DNA of 11,490 nucleotides from Acidobacteriaceae bacterium (GTDB taxonomy: Bacteria; Acidobacteriota; Terriglobia; Terriglobales; Acidobacteriaceae): NCBI GenBank assembly GCA_003152795.1, contig PMBA01000192.1, positions 18,049-29,538 of the forward strand, read 5' to 3'. The translations under genes were made by a program, and so were the position numbers. The notes beneath the pieces were generated by a model, which was given only the letters and a program-made list of their open reading frames with translations, did not search any database and was not told the DNA's origin. This document shows, one piece after another, positions 1 to 6,085 of this stretch. How positions within the stretch are numbered: the stretch's first letter is position 1; every line of letters begins with the position of its first letter.

Positions 1-305
1 CGGATGCGCGCCAGTTCGTCGTCGTCCAGATCGCTCACCAGTTGTTGGTTGAGCCAGTACTGCCCTTTGGAAGGCGAGTCGAGACACCCGATCAGGTTCA
101 TCAGCGTGGACTTGCCCGAGCCCGACGGCCCCATGATGGCGACGTATTCGTTGCGCTGTATACGCAAGGTGATGCCCCGAAGCGCGTGCACCTGTTCCGA
201 GCCCATATCGTAGGTCTTCCACAGATCCTCGGTTGCGATCATGCAGGAGTCGGGTGCAGCCCAATTCGCGGGCTTATCGATTGGTAGAACCTCGGCAGTC
301 GCCAT
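1..305 (-). CDS. ABC transporter ATP-binding protein, MacB/LolD-like, N-terminal part (cut by window edge)
   Basis: The first 101 codons are visible and the frame runs open off the left edge. The Walker A motif GPSGSGKST lies at residues 59-67, preceded by a canonical A-loop region ([18 protein letters not shown], residues 30-47) and followed by [18 protein letters not shown], a wording typical of the MacB/LolD/FtsE class of ATPases. It would hydrolyse ATP at the inner membrane to power a lipid- or drug-type efflux complex. It lies 175 nt downstream of a MacA-like adaptor on the same strand, so a tripartite exporter with a permease beyond the edge is inferred. The start at 305 is chosen because AAGGAG sits 6 nt upstream; this gives about 21 extra residues compared with usual relatives, and the internal ATG at 242 has no comparable site. 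The Q-loop, signature and Walker B are outside the window, so the class is clear but the substrate is not. Confidence 0.93.
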   Translation of the reverse strand, partial: MATAEVLPIDKPANWAAPDSCMIATEDLWKTYDMGSEQVHALRGITLRIQRNEYVAIMGPSGSGKSTLMNLIGCLDSPSKGQYWLNQQLVSDLDDDELARI

Positions 306-311
306 CTTGCT

Positions 312-317
312 CTCCTT
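312..317 (-). promoter_or_regulatory. Ribosome binding site of the ABC ATPase gene
   Basis: On the minus strand AAGGAG precedes the ATG at 305 with a 6-nt spacer. It decides the start against the internal ATG at 242. Confidence 0.75.
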
Positions 318-366
318 ATGCGGATCGGGCTCGGGCACGCACGCTCCTATGGCCGTTCTATCTTTG

Positions 367-394
367 ACGTTCTAACCGGCCAGAGGTTAGACGT
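367..394. repeat. Bulged inverted repeat in the spacer between adaptor and ATPase genes
   Basis: TCTAACC (371-377) and GGTTAGA (385-391) are perfect 7-bp inverted arms around a 7-nt loop. Past a single unpaired T at 370 the stem continues with ACG (367-369) and CGT (392-394), giving 10 bp in total. There is no T-run on the minus strand after it, so it is not a classical terminator. It could be an mRNA-processing or stability hairpin between two genes of one operon, or an operator. The structure is seen; the function is inferred. Confidence 0.5.
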
Positions 395-409
395 TTCGTA
401 GGTGAAGAT

Positions 410-471
410 CCGGGCATCCTCGCCCGGTCGCCAAACTACCGGATCGGCGGCACGCCCGTCGCTCCATTGGC
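410..471 (-). repeat. REP-like dispersed repeat, paired form, just downstream of the adaptor stop codon
   Basis: Read on the minus strand, 471 to 460 is GCCAATGGAGCG, a perfect 12-base match to plus-strand 9436-9447; the match continues to 21 of 23 bases (471 to 449 against 9436-9458). In addition, 410-427 (CCGGGCATCCTCGCCCGG, 6-bp stem and 6-nt loop) matches the plus-strand hairpin 9448-9465 in 16 of 18 bases. So the locus appears to hold two pieces of the same element in opposite orientations, as in paired REP (BIME-like) arrays. It begins about 10 nt after the adaptor stop. GGAGCG-plus-hairpin repeats of this look are, to my knowledge, common in Acidobacteriota and Verrucomicrobiota. Confidence 0.6.
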
Positions 472-480
472 TGTTTTCGC

Positions 481-1872
481 CTAGCTGCTTTCATCTTCTT
501 TTTTCGGCGCCGAGTTATCTATTTTGACACTCGTCCCCGGTTTCAGGGTACGCAATACCTTGTAACTGCCGGTAATTACTTCGTCACCGTCCTGTAAGCC
601 CTTGACGACCTCGATATCCGTGGTGCCGCTGATGCCCGTCTCCACTGCAACGAATTCCGCCTTCTTGTTGCGGATTACGAATACGCCCTGCACTTCTTCC
701 TTTTGCTTCGATGCTTCCGCCGGAGCGCTGGCGGCCGCCTGCACATTATTATTGCTTTTTCTTAAGTCCTTGGGCTCAAGGTCTGCCGCGTTTCGCACCG
801 TCAGCGCCTGGATCGGAATGCTCAGCACATTGCCCCGGGTCGCGGTCGTGATCTTGGCGGTCGACGAAAGCCCGGGCCGCAGATCCGCCGGCGGATCCGT
901 GAGCGTCACCACAACTTTGAAGTCCTTCGCCTCCTCGCTGGTCGAGGTCGCCTGCGATGTCGCCACCCCGGTCGAGCGCACGATTGCGTTATCGCCGATT
1001 TCGCTCACCACGCCATGGAAGACCTTGTGCGGGATCGCGTCGATGGTAACGTCCGCCGGCTGGCCCAGATGCACGTTGACGATGTCGGTCTCATCTACCT
1101 TAACCTCCGATGTGATCACTGACATGTCCGCGATCGTCATCAGCGTGCTGCCCGGCGAATTCTGGATTCCGATCACCACGGTCTCGCCTTCGCGCACCGG
1201 GAGATTCGTAATCACGCCGTCAAAGGGCGCTTCATATGTCGTCTTCTGCAGTACGTCGGAAACCCGAGTCAGGTTCGCCTCATTCTGCGTGATGTGCTTA
1301 TCCATCGAATCTTTTTGCGCCTTGGCTTGGGCCACTTTCGCTTCGGCTTGCGCCAGTCCGGCGTCGGCCGACTCCCATGCTGCTTTCTTGACGTCGTAAT
1401 CCTGCTTGGCGATCAGGGCCGCGCCGTACAGGCCCTGGGCCCGCTCCCAGTCGAGCTTGGCATGGGCCGCGTCGGACTTGGCCCGGTTCAGGTCCGCAAG
1501 CGAGGTGTTCATCGCAGCATCGGCGGCGATGGCGTCCGTCACTGCCGCTTGCACCGATGCGCGCGTCGCATTCACGTCGGCCGAGGACTGTACGTTCTCC
1601 AGTTGCGCCAGCAACTGCCCCTTCGTCACCCGGTCGCCTTCCTTGACGTGCAGCTTGATGATCTTCCCAAACGCATTGGCTCCGATGTTCACGTAGGTCT
1701 TCGGCTTGATTTCGCCCGAAGCGCTGACCACCGAGGCCAGACTCTGTTTCTGCACTTTCCCCGTCTGCACCGTCACCAGGTTCTTCCGGCTCTGGTAAAC
1801 AGTGATACCCACAATGATGACGAGCAACAGCGCCGCGCCCACCCCGATCAATACTTTCTTCCATGTCTTCAT
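481..1872 (-). CDS. Efflux RND/MacA-type periplasmic adaptor (membrane fusion protein, HlyD family)
   Basis: 463 aa. An N-terminal membrane anchor (about residues 7-26) is followed by the first lipoyl half, FGKIIKLHVKEGDRVTKGQL (68-87). A long Ala/Gln/Lys-rich coiled-coil hairpin spans about 95-210, then comes the second lipoyl half, TTYEAPFDGVITNLPVREGE (211-230). A beta-barrel follows (about 250-345, with LRPGLSSTAKI), and a membrane-proximal domain ends near 450. The protein would bridge an inner-membrane ABC transporter and a TolC-like channel. A low-complexity linker (about 362-395, with NNN and AAASAPAEAS) is inserted before the last domain. The start at 1872 gives a good anchor, but the Shine-Dalgarno is weak (AAAG). 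The ABC ATPase gene lies next on the same strand, which supports MacA-like rather than RND partnership. A long leader with a possible terminator hairpin precedes it. Confidence 0.93.
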   Translation of the reverse strand: MKTWKKVLIGVGAALLLVIIVGITVYQSRKNLVTVQTGKVQKQSLASVVSASGEIKPKTYVNIGANAFGKIIKLHVKEGDRVTKGQLLAQLENVQSSADVNATRASVQAAVTDAIAADAAMNTSLADLNRAKSDAAHAKLDWERAQGLYGAALIAKQDYDVKKAAWESADAGLAQAEAKVAQAKAQKDSMDKHITQNEANLTRVSDVLQKTTYEAPFDGVITNLPVREGETVVIGIQNSPGSTLMTIADMSVITSEVKVDETDIVNVHLGQPADVTIDAIPHKVFHGVVSEIGDNAIVRSTGVATSQATSTSEEAKDFKVVVTLTDPPADLRPGLSSTAKITTATRGNVLSIPIQALTVRNAADLEPKDLRKSNNNVQAAASAPAEASKQKEEVQGVFVIRNKKAEFVAVETGISGTTDIEVVKGLQDGDEVITGSYKVLRTLKPGTSVKIDNSAPKKEDESS

Positions 1873-1973
1873 AGCTGAATCTTTGTGGCCGTCATCCCGA
1901 ACCTCGCCGCCGCCTCATCCGACGGCTCTGAATTCCCGGCTTTCCTCATTTCCCACTTGCCCCGGTTCTGGTT

Positions 1974-1996
1974 AAAAAACGGCGAAACCGTGCCGT
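1974..1996 (-). terminator. Terminator-like hairpin with T-run in the leader of the adaptor gene
   Basis: On the minus strand ACGGC and GCCGT form a 5-bp stem with an 8-nt loop, and the last T opens a run of six T (1979 to 1974). An alternative 4-bp stem, ACGG-UUUCG-CCGU, is also possible. The stem is short, so termination may be partial. It sits about 100 nt upstream of the adaptor start and after a strong candidate promoter, so it would act as an attenuator or as the end of a small RNA. On the plus strand it is not a terminator. Confidence 0.4.
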
Positions 1997-2108
1997 CGTC
2001 TCACACGAAACAGTTACGTTCAAGCCAAGGCGAAAGTTCCCGAGTCCACGGGAAACCGTCGCTCCCGGGTGTCGTTCCCGTCGGCCTGTGGGGATGGACT
2101 CGCGCCGC
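1974..2108 (-). ncRNA. Candidate structured leader RNA or small RNA upstream of the adaptor gene
   Basis: Reading the minus strand from the predicted start near 2107, CGAGTCCA (2102-2095) pairs perfectly with TGGACTCG (2048-2041). Inside it, ACGGGAA (2081-2075) pairs perfectly with TTCCCGT (2054-2048). The 3' strand of both helices is contiguous (2054-2041), so the fold is a 14-15-bp stem with a 13-nt bulge on one side only and a 20-nt apical loop. The two helices share base 2048. After a less structured stretch comes a hairpin with six T (1996-1974). The 5' GCGGCG (2108-2103) can also pair with CGCCGU of that hairpin (one G-U), which would break it. A consensus -10 stands just upstream. Promoter, folded body and terminator together give a coherent unit of about 135 nt. 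I recognise no known riboswitch family. Only compensatory changes in relatives would prove it. Confidence 0.4.
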
Positions 2109-2113
2109 AATTC

Positions 2114-2141
2114 ATTATATCGTGCCCACCGGTCTGGACAA
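2114..2141 (-). promoter_or_regulatory. Candidate sigma-70-type promoter for the leader RNA and efflux operon
   Basis: On the minus strand TTGTCC (2141-2136, four of six matches to the -35 consensus) is followed after 16 nt by a perfect TATAAT (2119-2114). The start of transcription would be near 2107. An exact TATAAT is uncommon in sequence of this base composition. The distance to the adaptor ATG at 1872 leaves a leader of about 235 nt. Confidence 0.5.
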
Positions 2142-2269
2142 CCCGCACGGAACTGGTCGGCGTTGCCTCCGGCCTCGACCGCCTCCCCCATCGCAAGACC
2201 AGGATTCTTAAGGGCTTTAGAGGAGCAACTCCGGGCACTAAATCCTTTTTTCCCCCAGGCCACTTCTTC

Positions 2270-2299
2270 TTGCCTTGTTGTATCCAATGAACATAGAAT
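2270..2299 (+). promoter_or_regulatory. Candidate sigma-70-type promoter for the GWxTD operon
   Basis: TTGCCT (2270-2275) and TAGAAT (2294-2299, five of six) are separated by 18 nt. Transcription would begin near 2306, leaving a leader of about 30 nt before the ATG at 2336. It is divergent from the minus-strand promoter at 2114-2141. Confidence 0.45.
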
Positions 2300-2335
2300 C
2301 AGGCAACTGACGTTTCTCGTGAGGTACGCCGTTCT

Positions 2336-4069
2336 ATGTTCTCCGCAGGTTTTCGAAATCGTTGCTCGGCTGGCTTGCTGGCGGGCGTGTTGGCGCTCGG
2401 TTTTGCCGCCGTTTCCCGGGCACAGGACAAGGACGCGAAGGGCTCCAATGACAAAGGCGCCGCTGCCCCCGCCACCCAGACCGATCCCCTGAAGCGCCCG
2501 GTTTCGGAAAAGCAGCGAAAGGCCAACGCTAAAGCCCTCCGAATCGAGTTGGGCAAGACCTATCGCAAGTGGCTGGACGAGGACGTGCGGTGGATTATCA
2601 CCGACGAAGAAAAATCCGCCTTCATGCAGCTCTCGAATGACGAGGAGCGCGACCAGTTCATCGAGGCCTTCTGGCAGCGCCGCGATCCCACGCCCGACAC
2701 CGAAGAGAACGAGTTTAAAGAAGAACACTACCGTCGTATTGCATACGCCAACGAGCACTACGCCGCCGGCATCCCCGGTTGGAAGAGCGACCGCGGGCGG
2801 ATGTACATCGTGTTTGGGCCTGCCGACGAAATCGATTCCCATCCCTCGGGCGGCAGCTACGAGCGCCCCATGGAAGAAGGCGGCGGCGAGACCTCTACCT
2901 TCCCCTTTGAAACCTGGCGCTATCGCTACATTGAGGGGATCGGCCAGGAAGTAATGATCGAGTTCGTCGACACCTGCATGTGCGGCGACTATCACATGAC
3001 GATGGACCGCTCAGAAAAGGACGCATTAAAGAACACTCCAAATGCCGGCCTGACGCTGTATGAGCAAATGGGCATGTCGAAGAAGGCGGATCGTTTCAGC
3101 AACGGCGGTATCGAACAACTCGGCAGATCGCCGTTCAATACTGATTTGCAGTCCAAGCAATTCGACCGCCTCGAGCAGTTTGCCAAACTGCAGGCCGCGC
3201 CCGCCGTCAAGTTCAAGGATCTGGAAGAAGTCGTCAGCCACAAGCTCAGCGTCAACCTCATGCCCTTTGATGTTCGAGCCGACTTCGTGAAGGTCACCAG
3301 CGACACCGTGCTCGTCCCGGTCACCATTCAAATCAAGAACCGCGACGTCACTTTCCAGAACAAGGACGGCGTCGAGCGGGGCACCGTCAATATCTTCGGA
3401 CGTGTAACCACCCTCACCGGCAGGATCGTACAGACCTTTGAAGACACGGTGCAGGTCGATGTGCCCGTCGAACTGCTGCCCAAAACGGCTGAGAATTCTT
3501 CGGTGTACTGGAAGGCCTTGCCCCTCCGCATCAGCCAGAATCGCTATCGTTTGGACATCGTGGTCAAGGACGTCAACGGAGATCGAACCGGAAGCTGGAG
3601 CCACGCCATTACCATCCCCGACTTCAGCGAGGACAAATTGAGCAGCTCAACGCTCATCATCGCCGACCAGATGGAACCGGTCGCGACCAAGAACGTGGGC
3701 ACCGGCAATTTCGTCATCGGAACTACCAAGGTGCGTCCCCGCGTGGCGCCTTCCGACGGCAAGCCCATCCTGTTCAAACGCAATCAGAAAATGAATTTCT
3801 GGATGCAGGTTTACAATCTCAGCGTTGACGAGAAAACCCATAAACCTTCGGCCACAATCGAATACAATGTGACCGACGCCAACAACAAGCCCGTCATCCA
3901 TACCGTCGAGTCGACGGATACCATGGGCAACGTCGGCGACCAGGTTACGCTGCAGAAGACCCTTTCCGCAGCCAACCTGCAGCCGGGCTTATACAAAATC
4001 GAGATCAAAGTGAACGACAACCTTTCCAAGCAGATGGTGGATCCGACTGCGACTTTTGCCGTCGAGTAA
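2336..4069 (+). CDS. Secreted GWxTD-domain protein
   Basis: 577 aa. A signal peptide (about residues 1-29, hydrophobic SAGLLAGVLALGFAAVSRA, then QDKDAK) leads into a Lys/Ala/Asp-rich linker. The GWxTD-type domain spans about 60-225: YRKWLDEDVRWIITDEEK (76-93), DQFIEAFWQRRDPTP (106-120), GWKSDRGRMYIVFGPADEI (148-166) and FETWRYRYIEGIGQEVMIEF (191-210). The eponymous motif is GWKSD here, with Ser in place of Thr. A CMC pair follows at 214-216. The C-terminal half (about 285-577) looks like beta-sandwich domains of unknown role. GWxTD proteins are frequent in Acidobacteriota and Bacteroidota; in the latter one branch is linked to gliding, but no biochemical activity is established. The start has GAGG 11 nt upstream and gives a proper signal peptide. 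The next gene begins 34 nt after its stop, so the two are probably co-transcribed and both exported. Confidence 0.9.
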   Translation: MFSAGFRNRCSAGLLAGVLALGFAAVSRAQDKDAKGSNDKGAAAPATQTDPLKRPVSEKQRKANAKALRIELGKTYRKWLDEDVRWIITDEEKSAFMQLSNDEERDQFIEAFWQRRDPTPDTEENEFKEEHYRRIAYANEHYAAGIPGWKSDRGRMYIVFGPADEIDSHPSGGSYERPMEEGGGETSTFPFETWRYRYIEGIGQEVMIEFVDTCMCGDYHMTMDRSEKDALKNTPNAGLTLYEQMGMSKKADRFSNGGIEQLGRSPFNTDLQSKQFDRLEQFAKLQAAPAVKFKDLEEVVSHKLSVNLMPFDVRADFVKVTSDTVLVPVTIQIKNRDVTFQNKDGVERGTVNIFGRVTTLTGRIVQTFEDTVQVDVPVELLPKTAENSSVYWKALPLRISQNRYRLDIVVKDVNGDRTGSWSHAITIPDFSEDKLSSSTLIIADQMEPVATKNVGTGNFVIGTTKVRPRVAPSDGKPILFKRNQKMNFWMQVYNLSVDEKTHKPSATIEYNVTDANNKPVIHTVESTDTMGNVGDQVTLQKTLSAANLQPGLYKIEIKVNDNLSKQMVDPTATFAVE

Positions 4070-4103
4070 GCTGCTGCCTGGTCCCCCAGAGGTGGTGGGC
4101 GAG

Positions 4104-5828
4104 ATGATCCGAAAGCTCGGGTTCCTCATAGCAGTTATGAGTGCCGTCGCGAGCATGGCTTCTCCGGCTTGGTCCGGAACTGCCTCCGGTGCCATCTCGG
4201 GATACGTTCGCGATGCCACCGGCGCCCCGCAAATGGGTGCCGCCGTCGAAATCCTGGGCTCCGCCACCCTCGCGATGAAGGTCTTCACCGATGATCGCGG
4301 CTTCTACTCGGTCGCGAGTCTGCTTCCCGGAACTTACAGCGTCAAGGTCAGCGCGCCTTCGTTCCTCCCCTCCCTTCGCGAGAAAATCGGCGTGCGTGCC
4401 GGCGCGAAGCTGATCGTGAATATCACCCTGACCACCCTGTTCGAGGCCATCCAGCTTGTTCCCCTTCGCACTGCGGCGGACGATGACGACTGGAAGTGGA
4501 CCCTGCGCTCGGTCGCCAACCGGCCCATCCTCCGCGTGCTTCCAGATGGCACGACCGTGGTCGCGCAGACCGGCGAGTCACCCGCTGATCACGACTTGAA
4601 AGGTACCCTCACCTTCCTCGCCGGATCGCCCGGTCAAGGTTTCGGCAGCCCCGCCGATATGAATGCCGGTTTTGTCGTCGAGCGTTCGCTGCTCTCGAGC
4701 GGCACCCTCCGCCTGAATGGCAACGTCGGTTATGGGACCGACGGCCAAATTGTCCCAGCAGCCGTGCTCCGAACCACTTACACCAGCCGTTTCAATGGTG
4801 TCTTTGAACCTTCGCTGGCAATTACGGCCCTTCGCCTGAATTCGCCAGACCTCAACACCATGCCGGGCGCCACGCTCCAGGCCCTGTCGGTGACCAGCGC
4901 CGATCGCATCGTCATCGGCGACAGGCTCGAGATGAAACTCGGCAGTGAACTGCAAACCATCCAGTTCATGGGGCGGGTCAATGCCTTCAAGCCCTTCGGC
5001 TCCGCCGATTTCCACCTCACCCCAAACACCGTTCTGGAATATCAATACGCCAGCTCAATCCCGGCCATGGGACTGGGAGATCGTTCGAGCGACGATCGCC
5101 TGGAGTCCGCTTCCTCCGACCTCAGCGAAACCGCGCCCCGCATGAGCATCACTGGCTTCACTCCGGCGGTCGAGCGCGCCCATCACCAGGAAGTCTCGAT
5201 CTCCCAGCGCATCGGCAAGAACAATGTGCAGGTCGCCTTCTACTCCGACAGCATCATCGATCCCGTGCTTACCGGCGTCGGCGAACTCACCGCCGAATCC
5301 GGTGAGGTGCTGCCCGATGTCTACTCCGGCACTTTCAGCTATCAGGGCAACGATTTCGCGACCCGCGGAATGCGGGTCGTCCTCCAGCGCAAGCTCTACT
5401 CCGATCTCACCGCAACCCTCGATTATGCCTACGGCGGCGTCCTTGACCTGTCTCGCCCCGACGTTCAACTCCAGGACGCGCGGGATTGGATCCACGCCGA
5501 ACAACGCCAGTCCGTCGCCGCCAAGTTCAGCGGAACTTTGCCCAAGGCAAAGACGCGATGGATCGCCTCCTATCGCTACACCGGCGGCCACACCTTGACC
5601 CCGGTCGATCTGTTCAATACTTCGGCAGGCCATTCCGATCCTTACTTGAACCTCTTTGTCCGGCAACCGATTCCCGCCAGTTTCTTGGCCGGTCACATGG
5701 AAATTCTCATGGATCTCCGAAATCTTCTCGCCCAGGGTTATGTGCCCGTGATGGGACGCGACGGCCGCACCCTTTATCTGGTGCAATCGGCGCGCTCGGT
5801 GCGCGGCGGCGTAGCCTTCAGCTTCTAG
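4104..5828 (+). CDS. Outer-membrane beta-barrel protein with N-terminal carboxypeptidase-regulatory-like domain
   Basis: 574 aa from the ATG at 4104, which has AGAGG 11 nt upstream and opens a clean signal peptide (MIRKLGFLIAVMSAVASMAS). A longer TTG-start reading from 4056 would overlap the previous gene and spoil the signal. A carboxypeptidase-regulatory (CarboxypepD_reg/Cna-B-like) beta-sandwich lies at about 28-112 (GAISGYVRDATGAP, TDDRGFYSVASLLPGTYSV). A short acidic hinge with DDDDWKWTLRSVANRPILR (126-144) comes next. The rest alternates polar and hydrophobic residues like a barrel and ends GGVAFSF, the C-terminal Phe signature recognised by the BAM machinery. There is no LDG/NGR-type TonB plug and no obvious TonB box, so it is barrel-like but not a standard TonB-dependent receptor. 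It lies 34 nt behind the GWxTD gene, which suggests a functional pair at the outer membrane. The substrate is unknown. Confidence 0.85.
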   Translation: MIRKLGFLIAVMSAVASMASPAWSGTASGAISGYVRDATGAPQMGAAVEILGSATLAMKVFTDDRGFYSVASLLPGTYSVKVSAPSFLPSLREKIGVRAGAKLIVNITLTTLFEAIQLVPLRTAADDDDWKWTLRSVANRPILRVLPDGTTVVAQTGESPADHDLKGTLTFLAGSPGQGFGSPADMNAGFVVERSLLSSGTLRLNGNVGYGTDGQIVPAAVLRTTYTSRFNGVFEPSLAITALRLNSPDLNTMPGATLQALSVTSADRIVIGDRLEMKLGSELQTIQFMGRVNAFKPFGSADFHLTPNTVLEYQYASSIPAMGLGDRSSDDRLESASSDLSETAPRMSITGFTPAVERAHHQEVSISQRIGKNNVQVAFYSDSIIDPVLTGVGELTAESGEVLPDVYSGTFSYQGNDFATRGMRVVLQRKLYSDLTATLDYAYGGVLDLSRPDVQLQDARDWIHAEQRQSVAAKFSGTLPKAKTRWIASYRYTGGHTLTPVDLFNTSAGHSDPYLNLFVRQPIPASFLAGHMEILMDLRNLLAQGYVPVMGRDGRTLYLVQSARSVRGGVAFSF

Positions 5829-5850
5829 GCCCCGCGGCATCCCATAATAC

Positions 5851-5882
5851 GTAGATTCACAATCTGTGTTTCGGTAGATTGT
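5851..5882. repeat. Overlapping inverted and direct repeats after the barrel gene
   Basis: GTAGATT occurs twice (5851-5857 and 5874-5880, 23 bp apart). The middle AATCT (5861-5865) can pair with either copy: as AGATT-cac-AATCT (5853-5865), or as ACAATCT (5859-5865) with AGATTGT (5876-5882), a perfect 7-bp stem with a 10-nt loop. There is no T-run, so it is not a clear terminator. It could be a regulator-binding site or a 3' end structure; the function is unknown. Confidence 0.35.
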
Positions 5883-6023
5883 CCGCGCACCCGCCAGTGA
5901 CCCCGCTCAGCACCCACCTTCACGACAGTCCCGTTCCTTCAGCGCGAGACGGATTTTCCGCGCTGATCCTTCCCAACAACTCTTTCCATGCAGTTACTCG
6001 CTGATCTTTGTTGCGCTCTCGTT

Positions 6024-6029
6024 TATAAT
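6024..6029 (+). promoter_or_regulatory. Candidate promoter -10 for the TonB-dependent receptor gene
   Basis: A perfect TATAAT lies 56 nt upstream of the receptor ATG. No good -35 stands at 16-18 nt (CTGATC at 17 nt), so the promoter may depend on an activator or an alternative sigma subunit. Transcription would start near 6036. Confidence 0.4.
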
Positions 6030-6085
6030 TCCGCGAATCTCAAGTGGAATTGCATTTGCTGCTCGCATTGAAGGAGAACAAACCG

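Noticed and set aside
602..1399. 265-aa plus-strand open frame over the adaptor gene
   Set aside because: Fully antisense to a recognised adaptor gene, with low-complexity Ser/Thr/Val composition typical of reversed codons.
2041..2102. Possible guanidine-II (mini-ykkC) riboswitch, because ACGA and ACGG occur between GGG and CCC segments
   Set aside because: That family needs two tight stems with ACGR tetraloops; here the loops would be 7-9 nt and a longer competing stem is better supported.
1946..2995. 349-aa minus-strand open frame across the intergenic region and the GWxTD gene
   Set aside because: Its largest part is antisense to a well-supported gene and its sequence shows no domain, signal peptide or ribosome binding site; it is a frame opened by GC-rich codon use.
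5055..5840. 261-aa minus-strand open frame over the barrel gene
   Set aside because: Antisense to the barrel protein, whose signal peptide and terminal Phe support the plus strand.
6044..6085. Upstream GTG start for the receptor
   Set aside because: It would add 14 residues in front of a complete signal peptide and skip the AAGGAG site before the ATG at 6086.
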